DNA of 57,661 nt from Prochlorococcus sp. AG-388-D03. Lineage in GTDB: Bacteria > Cyanobacteriota > Cyanobacteriia > PCC-6307 > Cyanobiaceae. Of this stretch, positions 1 through 8,961 are shown one piece after another (the first letter of the stretch is position 1; every line of letters begins with the position of its first letter). The translations under genes were made by a program, and so were the position numbers. Location of the stretch: NCBI GenBank assembly GCA_003279875.1, contig QCGN01000007.1:1-57661 (forward strand), read 5' to 3'. The notes below the pieces were generated by a model that ran no database searches, was not told the DNA's origin, and saw only the letters and a program-made list of their open reading frames with translations.

Positions 1-1
1 A

Positions 2-1132
2 CTTACTTTAAGAGGTTCAGGAACAGGTAATTATGGTCAAGCTGTCCCTTTGTTTAAAGGTATTGTTATGCAAATGAATTATTTAAATAAAATAGAAGAA
101 TTTTATCCAGAGACAGGTTTTGTAAAGGTACAATCTGGATGCTTAATGGGAGATTTAAATAAAGAACTAGAAAAATATGGAAGAGAATTAAGGTTGCTTC
201 CCAGTACATGGAAAACTGCAACTATAGGAGGTTTTATTGCAGGGGGCTCAGGAGGTATTGGTTCAATTAGATGGGGATTTTTAAGAGATCCAGGGAATCT
301 TATAGGTTTAGAAGCTGTACCAATAAATGAAGAGCCTAAATTACTAAAATTTGATGCTGAAGAATCAGAACCTTTAAATCATGCGTATGGAACTAATGGA
401 ATTATTACTTCATTATTAATCGCTACTGATATAAAACGTAAGTGGTACTCGATAATAATTGACTGTGAAGAGTTAAATAAGACAATCGAAATATTAAAAA
501 CATGTACCACTGCAGCAATTGACTTAAAGCTTGGCGCAATTCTTGAGAAGGACATTGCAGATCAAATGCCATCCTGGTTTAAAGTTAAATCTAAAAGTCA
601 TAAGATTTTGATTCAATCAACGCTTGGAGGGTGTAAAACTATTGAATTAATTTGCAAAAAATATGAAGTTAATTATTATCTTCTTGGAGAAGAAGATAAA
701 TTAACAAATGGAATCTCTGAAGTAGTGTGGAATCATACAACCCTTCATATGAGAGCAAAGGACAAAAACTGGACATATTTACAGATGCTTTTACCTCTAG
801 ACAAGGAATTCGAATTAATTAATTCTTTGAGAGAAAAATGGGGTAAGAATATTCTTTGGCATCTTGAAGCTGTTGCTCAACAAGGAGTCCCTAGATTAGC
901 TGCTTTGCCTGTAATAAAATGGCATAGTTCAGAACAAATAAACCAGATAATTGATAATTGTAAGAAACTGGGAGCAATTATTTTTAATCCACATGTATTA
1001 ACTGTTGAGGGAGGTGGATTAGGAGTTATTGATTCTGATCAAGTAAAAGCAAAATTAAAATTTGATCCTAAAGGTTTATTAAATCCTGGTAAATTGCAAG
1101 GGTGGGAAATAAAAGATGAGTTTAATATTTAA
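2..1132 (+). CDS. FAD-binding oxidoreductase (GlcD/GlcE-type FAD-linked oxidase), 5'-truncated by the window edge
   Basis: The reading frame is open from base 2, so the gene begins outside the window; the first in-frame ATG at 50 is internal. The visible part starts with an RGSGTGNYGQ-like stretch, the usual pyrophosphate-binding turn of PCMH-type FAD domains. It continues with a TATIGGFIAGGSGGIGS segment and ends in the LKFDPKGLLNPGKL signature common at the C-terminus of GlcD/GlcE oxidases. The family oxidises hydroxy acids or alcohols using bound FAD; the substrate here cannot be read from sequence. The gene converges on folC and overlaps its end by 4 nt. Confidence 0.8.
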   Translation, partial: LTLRGSGTGNYGQAVPLFKGIVMQMNYLNKIEEFYPETGFVKVQSGCLMGDLNKELEKYGRELRLLPSTWKTATIGGFIAGGSGGIGSIRWGFLRDPGNLIGLEAVPINEEPKLLKFDAEESEPLNHAYGTNGIITSLLIATDIKRKWYSIIIDCEELNKTIEILKTCTTAAIDLKLGAILEKDIADQMPSWFKVKSKSHKILIQSTLGGCKTIELICKKYEVNYYLLGEEDKLTNGISEVVWNHTTLHMRAKDKNWTYLQMLLPLDKEFELINSLREKWGKNILWHLEAVAQQGVPRLAALPVIKWHSSEQINQIIDNCKKLGAIIFNPHVLTVEGGGLGVIDSDQVKAKLKFDPKGLLNPGKLQGWEIKDEFNI

Positions 1133-2361
1133 AACTTTTGATTTTTTGCAAATTTAATAAACTCAGCAACTAAAAATATTGAGCCTGTAAGCACAGGAGT
1201 ACATTTTGGCCATTTTTCAAGCTCCAAAAGATAGTTAAAAGCCAGATCAACTTTTTCAAACTCATTTATATTTAAATGATTTAGCTCGTTAATATTAGAA
1301 AGATCTTTTAATTTCCAACTTGCTTGATTAGGAATTGGGACTAAAAGTATATGATCATTTTCTTTAATAAGAACCTTTATCATTGAGGCAATATCTTTGT
1401 GTATTTGGACTCCTAAAATCCAATAAATCCCTTCCTTATTATAATTCCAAGTTTCCCTTTCCTCTGAAAGGGCTTTTGCCGCAGAGTAATTATGTGCAGA
1501 ATCGACAAGAATTTTTTTATTAAAACAGTTAATTATTTCTAATCTTCCGCTCCATTTTGTATTCTTAAGTCCTTCCTTAATGGAGCGTTCTTTAACCTTA
1601 AAGCCAAAATTAATTAGTTCTTCAATTACTCCAATAGCAACAGCTGCGTTTTGTTTTTGAAAATTACCTTTTAAACCAATTTCATAATCATTAGATAGTG
1701 ATTCTTTCCATATGATTTTTGCATTTACTTGTTGGACTCTTGCTTTAATTATTTCCTCAACTTCAGCTTCTTGACGACAAGAAATAACAAATGCATTTTT
1801 TTCAATTACAGCTACTTTTTCCTTTGCAATTTTTTCAATTGAATCTCCAAGATATTCTTTATGGTCTAAACCTATATTTCCAATAGCAATTATTGGTCTA
1901 AAAGGATGGGCTGTAGTAGCGTCTAATCGTCCACCTAAACCAGCTTCAAGAATTAATAAATCTACTTTTTTAAAATCAAAAAAATTTAGTGCACAACAAA
2001 TAATTTGTTCAAAAGGAGATAATTTATGGTTTGAAAGATTATTTTTTATTTTCTTAAATAGTCTTTCAAATTCTTCCTTATTTATCTTTTCTTTATTCAC
2101 TCTAATCCTTTCACAGATATCTAAAAGATGAGGGGAAGTAGTTACCCCAATATTTCTTTTATCTGTGTAAAGAATGTTTTCTATGAAAGCGGTAATCGAA
2201 CCTTTACCATTTGTTCCAACAATTTGAATAGCGGGTATATTTTTGCATGGGTCATCTAAATCTTTTAAAGCATTTTTTATCTTAAATAAACCTAATTGAA
2301 TATTTTCCCTTTCTAATTTGGGCGAGAGTAAATCAAAATTCTCAATGTTTTTATTAATCAA
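1129..2361 (-). CDS. folC: Bifunctional folylpolyglutamate synthase / dihydrofolate synthase
   Basis: Mur-ligase-family ATP enzyme that adds glutamate to dihydropteroate or folate in the cytoplasm. The P-loop VGTNGKGS sits near residue 50. It is followed by TTSPHLLDICERIRVN and the LEAGLGGRLDATT segment typical of FolC, then a DSAHNY motif in the C-terminal domain. At 410 aa it is of usual length. It lies 12 nt downstream of argD on the same strand, so tRNA-Leu, argD and folC may be one transcript. It overlaps the convergent oxidase gene by 4 nt. Confidence 0.93.
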   Translation of the reverse strand: MINKNIENFDLLSPKLERENIQLGLFKIKNALKDLDDPCKNIPAIQIVGTNGKGSITAFIENILYTDKRNIGVTTSPHLLDICERIRVNKEKINKEEFERLFKKIKNNLSNHKLSPFEQIICCALNFFDFKKVDLLILEAGLGGRLDATTAHPFRPIIAIGNIGLDHKEYLGDSIEKIAKEKVAVIEKNAFVISCRQEAEVEEIIKARVQQVNAKIIWKESLSNDYEIGLKGNFQKQNAAVAIGVIEELINFGFKVKERSIKEGLKNTKWSGRLEIINCFNKKILVDSAHNYSAAKALSEERETWNYNKEGIYWILGVQIHKDIASMIKVLIKENDHILLVPIPNQASWKLKDLSNINELNHLNINEFEKVDLAFNYLLELEKWPKCTPVLTGSIFLVAEFIKFAKNQKF

Positions 2362-2373
2362 AATTAATAGAAT

Positions 2374-3549
2374 TTACATCTCTTCGAAAATTAAATCTAA
2401 CTTCTTTAAAAGTATGTTGATCTCATTTCTCGAAATTATCAATGGAGGTACAAACCGAACCACGTTTCCTCCTGCCGGTACTAAAAGTAAACCTTTATCA
2501 AAAGCTTTTAATGTGATTGTTTTTGCATCTGTGTAGTAATCATTTATAACAAGACCTTGTATTAATCCTAGGCCTCTTATACCACTAATTATTTTTGGGA
2601 ATTTTGCTGAAATTTTAGTAAAACCCTCATTTAATTGATTACCTCTTTCGAAAACGTTTTTAAGAATTTTACGTCTTTTAATTTCTTCTAAAACTGTTAT
2701 GGCAGCTCTACAAGCAAAGGGATTGCCCCCAAAAGTACTTGCGTGATCTCCAGGGGTAAAAATGTTCGCTTTTTTTTGTACCAATAAAGCACCAATCGCA
2801 TGCCCTCCGCCTAATCCTTTAGCTAATGTGAATCCATCAGGTTCGATTTCTAGATTCTCATATCCCCACATTTTTCCCGTTCTCCCTACTCCACTCTGAA
2901 CTTCATCAAGAATTAAAAGAGAATTGTATTGATTACAAATTTCTCTTAATTCTTTAAAAAATTTTTTATCTCCAGGTATTACTCCTCCTTCTCCTTGAAT
3001 AGGTTCAACTAAAATTCCGGAAGCTTTTTGGTCATTTTCTTTTAATTCTTCAAATAATTTTTTTACAGAAGCAATATCGTTATATTTAAAAAACTTAAAA
3101 CCTTTAACCATTGGTTCAAAACCTTTTTGGTACTTAGGCTGACCAGTAGCACTTAGAGTTGCGAGTGTTCTTCCATGAAAGCTAGATTCAGCAGTAAGAA
3201 TAAAACATTCTTTACCTTTATGAACTGTATTCCCATACTTTTTGATTAATTTAATAGCTGACTCGTTTGCCTCTGCACCACTATTGCAGAAAAAAACACT
3301 TTCAGCGCAACTCTGTTGGGTTAAATATTTGCTTAATTCTTCCTGCTCTTCAATCTTATAAAGATTTGATATGTGCTGAACTTTTTTAAGTTGTGCAGAT
3401 AACTTTTTTCTTAAAATTCTATTGCTATGCCCTAGACTACATGTTGCTATACCAGCCACAGCATCAAGATATTTCCCCCCTTTTTTATCCCATAGCCAAC
3501 ATCCTTTACCTTTCTTAAAAGATATATTAAATCTTGTATAAGTATTCAT
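2374..3549 (-). CDS. argD: Acetylornithine aminotransferase
   Basis: PLP-dependent class III aminotransferase of arginine synthesis, converting N-acetylglutamate semialdehyde to N-acetylornithine. Family marks seen are CNSGAEANESAIK, SSFHGRTLATLSATG, LLILDEVQSGVGRTG and the PLP-lysine segment FTLAKGLGGG, then STFGGNPFACRAA. The open frame runs upstream to 3630, but those codons are the tRNA-Leu gene read as protein. The MNTYTRF start at 3549 gives a normal 391 aa enzyme. Only 5 nt separate this ATG from the 3' end of the tRNA, leaving no room for a Shine-Dalgarno site outside the tRNA. Confidence 0.93.
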   Translation of the reverse strand: MNTYTRFNISFKKGKGCWLWDKKGGKYLDAVAGIATCSLGHSNRILRKKLSAQLKKVQHISNLYKIEEQEELSKYLTQQSCAESVFFCNSGAEANESAIKLIKKYGNTVHKGKECFILTAESSFHGRTLATLSATGQPKYQKGFEPMVKGFKFFKYNDIASVKKLFEELKENDQKASGILVEPIQGEGGVIPGDKKFFKELREICNQYNSLLILDEVQSGVGRTGKMWGYENLEIEPDGFTLAKGLGGGHAIGALLVQKKANIFTPGDHASTFGGNPFACRAAITVLEEIKRRKILKNVFERGNQLNEGFTKISAKFPKIISGIRGLGLIQGLVINDYYTDAKTITLKAFDKGLLLVPAGGNVVRFVPPLIISRNEINILLKKLDLIFEEM

Positions 3550-3554
3550 TAAAG

Positions 3555-3636
3555 TGGGAGCGGTCGGACTTGAACCGACATACCCGAAGGTGCCGCATTT
3601 TGAGTGCGGTGCGTCTACCAATTCCACCACGCTCCC
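3555..3636 (-). tRNA. tRNA-Leu (anticodon CAA)
   Basis: Read on the minus strand, the acceptor GGGAGCG pairs perfectly with CGCTCCC. The anticodon arm is CCGCA-CTCAAAA-TGCGG, giving anticodon CAA for UUG codons. A long variable arm (CACCTTCGGGTG type) follows and the T-arm is GTCGG-TTCAAGT-CCGAC. Length is 82 nt. CCA is not encoded: after the discriminator A comes CTTTA and then the argD ATG. Confidence 0.95.
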
Positions 3637-3917
3637 AAGGCTCTTTACAAATAATTAACTAATTTAACTATAACAATAATTCATGTATTGACTACTTTTT
3701 CTGGTTTATAGAAATGAGCCTTAGAAGAAATAAATAATACTAAATTGAAGTCTTAAATTAAACACATTAGACTAGGATTTAAGATTGAAATTCAGCTTTA
3801 AGCTACATTTTAGGCACATAACTGTCTCAATACAGAACTTGGAGGGCTAGAAATAGGGGTTAGGCTTCACACATAGTAATATTGTGTTATATTTATTTGT
3901 AATATAACCAAGTAATC
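3637..3917. other. Intergenic stretch between divergent tRNA-Leu and micro-ORF genes
   Basis: No open frame of useful size is seen. It must carry the tRNA-Leu promoter on the minus strand (an AT-rich TATAGT-like hexamer lies near 3663-3668) and that of the two micro-ORFs on the plus strand. Near 3880-3903 there is an imperfect hairpin, GTTATAT with ATATAAC around a 9-nt loop. The G-rich part at about 3840-3860 stands out in composition and could be the body of a small RNA, but no known family was recognised. Confidence 0.4.
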
Positions 3918-4025
3918 ATGTCAGGAATCAAAACAAAAAAACTATCATTCAAATTAGCGCCATATTTATTTATTGCAGTAGCTATTTTCACTGCTTTTGG
4001 TTCTAACGGTGGTACATGGGTATGA
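3918..4025 (+). CDS. Small single-span membrane protein (35 aa), unknown
   Basis: ATG to TGA encodes 35 residues: a basic N-terminus (SGIKTKKLSFK), one hydrophobic segment (about residues 14-27, APYLFIAVAIFTAF) and a short GSNGGTWV tail. This is the layout of a positive-inside single-pass membrane peptide, like many small photosynthetic or respiratory subunits. It does not match PsaI/J/M, PsbL/M/T/X, Psb30, PetM or PetN as I remember them. Its stop overlaps the next ORF's start (ATGA), implying translational coupling. The coding call rests on this overlap and the hydrophobic pattern. Confidence 0.6.
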   Translation: MSGIKTKKLSFKLAPYLFIAVAIFTAFGSNGGTWV

Positions 4026-4132
4026 AGGATTTAAAAATTAGTGGATTAAATAAATATTGGTCTGTTCGTTTCTTAATAATATCCTTCGTTTTTTTGGGCT
4101 GTATTTCTCTTGTAAACGTAGCTTACGTTTAA
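4022..4132 (+). CDS. Small single-span membrane protein (36 aa), coupled to the preceding micro-ORF
   Basis: Starts at the ATG inside the ATGA overlap at 4022 and encodes 36 residues. A polar, basic N-terminus (MKDLKISGLNKYWSVR) leads into one hydrophobic segment (FLIISFVFLGCISLVNVAYV) that runs to the end. The pairing with the 35 aa peptide suggests two subunits made in equal amounts. No family was recognised. It converges on murA, whose stop codon begins 9 nt away. Confidence 0.55.
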   Translation: MKDLKISGLNKYWSVRFLIISFVFLGCISLVNVAYV

Positions 4133-4140
4133 AACTATAA

Positions 4141-5514
4141 TCAAGCCGCTTTTATTTGAGTTATATTTTTTTTATTTAATTTAGAACTACTGTTATTAGA
4201 TTCTCCAATAACATTGTTTGTTATTTCTCTTTTTATTTGAATACCTAATTTTGAAAGTTTTAATTCAAAATTTTCGTAACCCCTATCTAAATGTTCAAGT
4301 CCATATATATGACTAACACTTTTAGATGTTAGAGCGGCAATTATCAGAGCAGCTGAAGATCTGAGGTCTAATCCAACTAATGTCATTCCTCTTAACTTCT
4401 TAACTCCATTTATGTGAGCTGTATTATCTTTTAAGGTTATAGAACTCCCCATTTGATTTAAAAGATCAACATGATTCATCCTTTTTTCAAAAATTGTTTC
4501 AGTGATCCTAGATCTCCCTTTAGCTATAGTCATTAGTGCCATAAATGGAGCTTGTAAGTCGGTAGGGAATCCTGGAAATGGAGCGGTTTTTATATCTACT
4601 GCTTTAATCTTATTACCTTTTATTGAAATCGAATTTCCTTTTATTATTATTTTACTACCACTTTCTTCTAGCTTATTTAATACTGCCTCTAAGTGATTTG
4701 GAATTACTGGAGAAACTGTAATTGAAGATGAAGTTGCAGCAGCAGCTATTAAAAAAGTTCCTGCTTCAATTCTATCTGGGATTACTTTATGCGTACAACC
4801 ATGAAGTTTATGCACTCCATCGATAATTATTTTTTCTTTACCAGAGTCATAAATTTTTGCTCCCATTTTATTTAACATCTGACATAAATCTTGAATTTCA
4901 GGCTCCCTTGCTGCATTTTCTATCACAGTTCTGCCTTCTGCTAAGGATGCCGCCATTATTAACGTTTCAGTAGCCCCAACACTTGGACAATTTAATCTGA
5001 TATTTGCACCAAATAGTTTACTTTTCTTCTTGACTATTTTTGCCTTTACGACATCTCTGTCAATGATAATTTCTGCACCTAGTGCCCTTAGCCCATTTAT
5101 ATGCTCGTTGATAGGTCTCTCACCAATATTGCATCCACCAGGTAAAGGTATTGATGCTTCCCCAAATCTTGTTAATAATGCTCCAATACAAAAGAAACTA
5201 GCTCTTAATCCATTTACAAGTTCATATGGAAGTTCTTGTATAGATATATTCTTTGAATCAATTATTAATTGATGATCTTTATTATGTAATTTAACTCCTA
5301 AATTCTTAAGTATATTACCCATTTTCTCAATATCAGTCAGACGAGGAACATTATCTAATATGATTTTTTCGTCAGTTAGTAATGATGCCGCGAGTAATAC
5401 TAATGCAGAATTCTTTGCACCACTTATTTTTACCTTCCCTCTTAAGGTTTTTTGGCCAATAATCTTTAAATGTTGGGATTTAAGATATGACTTATTGTTG
5501 CTTACGCAAACCAT
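4141..5514 (-). CDS. murA: UDP-N-acetylglucosamine 1-carboxyvinyltransferase
   Basis: First committed enzyme of peptidoglycan precursor synthesis: it transfers enolpyruvate from PEP to UDP-GlcNAc in the cytoplasm. The KISGAKNSALV segment carries Lys34 and Asn35 of the UDP-GlcNAc and PEP site. LPGGCNIGERPINEHINGL carries the catalytic, fosfomycin-target cysteine, Cys128 here. At 457 aa it is slightly longer than usual because of a polar Asn/Ser/Lys-rich tail. The murA start was taken at the first ATG of the frame. Confidence 0.96.
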   Translation of the reverse strand: MVCVSNNKSYLKSQHLKIIGQKTLRGKVKISGAKNSALVLLAASLLTDEKIILDNVPRLTDIEKMGNILKNLGVKLHNKDHQLIIDSKNISIQELPYELVNGLRASFFCIGALLTRFGEASIPLPGGCNIGERPINEHINGLRALGAEIIIDRDVVKAKIVKKKSKLFGANIRLNCPSVGATETLIMAASLAEGRTVIENAAREPEIQDLCQMLNKMGAKIYDSGKEKIIIDGVHKLHGCTHKVIPDRIEAGTFLIAAAATSSSITVSPVIPNHLEAVLNKLEESGSKIIIKGNSISIKGNKIKAVDIKTAPFPGFPTDLQAPFMALMTIAKGRSRITETIFEKRMNHVDLLNQMGSSITLKDNTAHINGVKKLRGMTLVGLDLRSSAALIIAALTSKSVSHIYGLEHLDRGYENFELKLSKLGIQIKREITNNVIGESNNSSSKLNKKNITQIKAA

Positions 5515-5699
5515 TAAGAATTTTTTTATTGGTCTAATAATGACAAATTAAATATAGTAAGTCCACCTTGTGTAACGCGATGAATATTAATTAATACTAA
5601 AGGGTGTAAATTTAAATGGCTAAGAATTAAGATTTTAAAAAAAAATAATTGATCAAAATATTTAAGTAACTAAAATGTATTTAAAGTAAAATTATTTAA

Positions 5700-6566
5700 A
5701 TTACTATAGAAAAATTTTTTCCAAAAATAACTAGTAAAAGTAATGCTTTAGTTAAAATATTTAGATCGTTTAAAAAAGGATCTAATACAAAAGATAAAGA
5801 TTATTTTTGCATTGAAGGTACTCATTTGATTGAAGAAGTGCTGAAGTCTGGCAATCATCCTTCAAAAATTTTAACTACTGAAAAATGGCTTGATAAAAAT
5901 GAAGATCTTTATCAAAAGATTGATCAATCATTAATAATTGTCGTATCAGAGGAAGTTTTAGCTTCAGCAGTATCTACAAAAAATCCTGATGGAGTAGCCG
6001 CCTTGGTAGAGATTTCATCAATACCTAATTTTGACTTTAATAATATTGAAGATGACTTTATTCTTGTCCTTGATAGGATTCAAGACCCTGGGAATATGGG
6101 GAACCTTTTTAGAACAGCTTTAGCTGCTGGTGTTAACAAGATATTATTAGCAGGGGGAGCGCACCCTTTAGGTCAAAAGGTATTACGAGCATCTAGTGGA
6201 TCTGTTTTTCATCTCCCATTTAAAAGATTTGATGGATGTGAAGAAGAAATAATTAATTCTGTATTGTCATCATTAGATCAATTTTCAAAGAACGGGTTTC
6301 AAATAATTTCTACAAGTAGCCATAATAAAAATCTTAATAAACCTCAAAAACCATATTGGGAAATTGATTGGTCTAAACCAACCGCACTTATATTGGGTAA
6401 TGAAGGTAATGGTATTCATAAAAGAATTCAAGAAGCTTTTAATGAAACAATTACTATTCCGCATAGTGAGCTTGTAGAATCATTGAATGTGGCTTGTGTT
6501 GCAGTTCCATTATTACTTGAACGAAAAAGAGTCACATATACTTCTACTTCAAGAATACAAAAGTGA
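5700..6566 (+). CDS. SpoU/TrmH-family tRNA/rRNA 2'-O-methyltransferase with apparent non-standard start
   Basis: SPOUT methyltransferase acting on RNA ribose 2'-OH. The catalytic domain shows DRIQDPGNMGNLFRTALAAGV (motif 1), LILGNEGNGI (motif 2) and IPHSELVESLNVACVAVPLLLE (motif 3). The first standard start codon is the TTG at 5826. The codons before it encode KITSKSNALVKIFRSFKK and then YFCIEGTHLIEEV, the usual N-terminal substrate-binding domain of this family. That stretch is open back to a TAA at 5697-5699 and has no ATG, GTG or TTG; ATT at 5700 or ATA at 5706 are the only plausible starts. The gene overlaps lpdA by GTGA. Confidence 0.8.
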   Translation: MTIEKFFPKITSKSNALVKIFRSFKKGSNTKDKDYFCIEGTHLIEEVLKSGNHPSKILTTEKWLDKNEDLYQKIDQSLIIVVSEEVLASAVSTKNPDGVAALVEISSIPNFDFNNIEDDFILVLDRIQDPGNMGNLFRTALAAGVNKILLAGGAHPLGQKVLRASSGSVFHLPFKRFDGCEEEIINSVLSSLDQFSKNGFQIISTSSHNKNLNKPQKPYWEIDWSKPTALILGNEGNGIHKRIQEAFNETITIPHSELVESLNVACVAVPLLLERKRVTYTSTSRIQK

Positions 6567-8002
6567 CTGATCCAAATTTTGACTTTGATTTGATAGTAAT
6601 TGGTGCAGGGTATGGAGGATTTGATGCCGCCAAACATGCTGCAGAAAAAGGTCTTAAAGTTGCCATCATAGAGTCTGGAGATATGGGAGGTACTTGCGTA
6701 AATAAAGGATGCGTACCTTCAAAAGCTCTTTTGGCAGCAAGTGGAAAAGTTAGAGAAATAGCCAATTACGAACATTTAGCAAAGTTTGGTATTCATGCTT
6801 CCCCTGTGAGATTCGAAAGATCAAAAATTGCTGATCACGCCAATAATTTAGTATCAAATGTTAGAGAAAATTTAACAAAAACCCTCAAAAGAAGTGGGGT
6901 TGAAATTATTTTAGGATTTGGAAGACTTGAAGGTAATCAGAAAGTAGGAGTAAGAGACAATAATGGAATTGATAGGATCTTCACATGTAAAAATACAGTT
7001 CTTGCGACAGGTTCTTCTCCCTTTGTTCCTGCTGGAATAACTTTAGACAATAGAACAGTTTTCACAAGTGATGAAGCAGTAAAACTTGAGTGGCTCCCGA
7101 GATGGATAGCCATTATTGGAAGTGGATATATAGGTTTAGAATTCGCTGATGTATATACCGCTTTAGGTTGCGAAGTGACGATGATTGAGGCTTTGGAAAA
7201 TATAATGCCCACCTTTGATCCGGATATTACAAAAATAGCCAAGAAAAATCTTATTCAATCAAGAGATATTGATACAAAATCTAATGTGTTTGCGACTAAG
7301 ATCACCCCTGGATGCCCTGTAAAGATAGAGCTAACGGATGCAAAATCAAAAGAAATTGTAGAAAATTTAGAAGTTGATGGCGTTCTTGTGGCTACTGGGA
7401 GGAGTCCTAATAGTAAAAATCTTAATCTTGATTCAGTTGGTATAGAAACTATAAAAGGTTACATTCCTATTGATGATCAAATGAGAGTTTTAAATGGTGA
7501 AAAAATAATACCTAATGTTTGGGCCGTTGGTGATGTTACTGGCAAACTTATGCTTGCCCATACAGCAGCAGCTCAAGGAACAATTGCTGTTGAAAATATA
7601 TGTGGTGAGAATATTGAAATCAATTATAGGAGTATTCCAGCTGCAACATTCACTCATCCTGAAATAAGTTCAGTAGGCTTATCTGAAACTGATGCTAAAG
7701 AAATAGCTACCAAAGAGGGTTTTACTTTAGGAGTTGTGAAGAGCTACTTTAAAGCTAATTCCAAGGCATTAGCAGAATTAGAAAGCGATGGAATTCTTAA
7801 GTTGCTTTTTAATAAAGACAGTGGAAAAGTATTAGGTGCCCATATCTTTGGGATGCATGCAGCTGATTTGATTCAAGAAATTGCAAATGCAATCTCTAGA
7901 AACCAAGATGTAATTCAACTATCTACTGAAGTACATACTCACCCTACTCTTAGTGAAGTAGTTGAGGTTGCTTATAAACAGGCAGCTTCTCAAGTTAAAT
8001 AA
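6563..8002 (+). CDS. lpdA: Dihydrolipoamide dehydrogenase (E3)
   Basis: FAD- and NAD-dependent disulfide oxidoreductase that reoxidises lipoamide in the pyruvate dehydrogenase complex and the glycine cleavage system. The N-terminal FAD fold IVIGAGYGGFDAA is followed by the redox pair GGTCVNKGCVPSK (Cys45, Cys50). Next come the NAD fold AIIGSGYIGLEFADVYTALG and the VGDVTG FAD motif. The dimer-interface active site HTHPTLSE lies near the end. The GTG start at 6563 overlaps the upstream stop codon. The pdhA gene of the same complex lies about 9 kb away. Confidence 0.96.
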   Translation: MTDPNFDFDLIVIGAGYGGFDAAKHAAEKGLKVAIIESGDMGGTCVNKGCVPSKALLAASGKVREIANYEHLAKFGIHASPVRFERSKIADHANNLVSNVRENLTKTLKRSGVEIILGFGRLEGNQKVGVRDNNGIDRIFTCKNTVLATGSSPFVPAGITLDNRTVFTSDEAVKLEWLPRWIAIIGSGYIGLEFADVYTALGCEVTMIEALENIMPTFDPDITKIAKKNLIQSRDIDTKSNVFATKITPGCPVKIELTDAKSKEIVENLEVDGVLVATGRSPNSKNLNLDSVGIETIKGYIPIDDQMRVLNGEKIIPNVWAVGDVTGKLMLAHTAAAQGTIAVENICGENIEINYRSIPAATFTHPEISSVGLSETDAKEIATKEGFTLGVVKSYFKANSKALAELESDGILKLLFNKDSGKVLGAHIFGMHAADLIQEIANAISRNQDVIQLSTEVHTHPTLSEVVEVAYKQAASQVK

Positions 8003-8014
8003 ATTGATTTATTT

Positions 8015-8902
8015 ATGGAAATACGACGTAGGCCACCAAATCCAACAGTAAGGGTAGAAAATTTAGAATATGCTGTTCCTCATAGAGAGGCAAAAGCAAA
8101 AAATATTCTTGAGGAAATTGTTTGGCACAAAGATACTGAAATCAAAAATTTTAAGAAAATAATCTCCCTTGAAGATTTAATAAAAAAACTTGATAAACTT
8201 TCTCCACCAAAAGATTTTTTTCGAAGTATTTTACATTCCAAAATTAAACCGGGAGTGATTGCTGAGATTAAAAAAGCTAGCCCTAGTAAAGGTGTTATTA
8301 GAGAACATTTTAAACCAAAAGAAATTGCTTCTTGTTATGAAAAGTCTGGAGCCTCTTGTATCTCGGTATTGACTGATAAAAGGTTTTTTCAAGGAAGTTA
8401 TGAAATACTTCAAGATGTCAGAAGAGCAACTAATCTGCCTTTGCTCTGCAAAGATTTTATTATTTCTGCTTATCAAGTATATAAAGCGAGAGTATCTGGT
8501 GCTGATGCAATATTATTAATTGCTGCGATCTTAAGCGATGATGATTTAATTTATTTGAAGAAAATTGCAGATAATTTAAAGATGAGTGTTTTAGTTGAAG
8601 TGCATGATGGTCAAGAACTTGAAAGAATATTGAGTTTGAAATTATTTAATTTAATAGGAATAAATAATAGAAACTTGAAGACTTTTAAAACTGATCTAAA
8701 AACATCAATAGGAATAATGAGTAAATATTCGGATATATTTTCAAAACATAATATTGTTCCTATTAGTGAATCTGGAATAAATAACTCTGATGATTTAAAA
8801 ACTCTCAATTCGATTGGAATAAAGGGGGTTTTAATTGGCGAGAGGTTTATGAGGGAAAGTGATATTGCAAACTCTTTTAAGAAATTATTTAACTCAATTT
8901 AA
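8015..8902 (+). CDS. trpC: Indole-3-glycerol phosphate synthase
   Basis: TIM-barrel enzyme of tryptophan synthesis that closes the ring of carboxyphenylaminodeoxyribulose phosphate. It shows the family series [13 protein letters not shown] (catalytic Lys), [49 protein letters not shown] and SESGI. The 295 aa length includes a cyanobacterial N-terminal extension ([19 protein letters not shown]). It follows lpdA by 12 nt on the same strand. Confidence 0.96.
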   Translation: MEIRRRPPNPTVRVENLEYAVPHREAKAKNILEEIVWHKDTEIKNFKKIISLEDLIKKLDKLSPPKDFFRSILHSKIKPGVIAEIKKASPSKGVIREHFKPKEIASCYEKSGASCISVLTDKRFFQGSYEILQDVRRATNLPLLCKDFIISAYQVYKARVSGADAILLIAAILSDDDLIYLKKIADNLKMSVLVEVHDGQELERILSLKLFNLIGINNRNLKTFKTDLKTSIGIMSKYSDIFSKHNIVPISESGINNSDDLKTLNSIGIKGVLIGERFMRESDIANSFKKLFNSI

Positions 8903-8961
8903 TTAAAGCTGGATATTTATGCTATAAAATTTAGTATTGTTAGGTTGTATTTTATATATCA

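Noticed and set aside
3550..3630. N-terminal extension of argD by 27 residues (MVELVDAPHSK...)
   Set aside because: These codons are the tRNA-Leu gene read in frame; the protein family starts near MNTYTRF at 3549.
6937..7242. Open frame antisense to lpdA (101 aa)
   Set aside because: It lies entirely within a well-conserved gene and has no start context or family resemblance; shadow of the coding strand.
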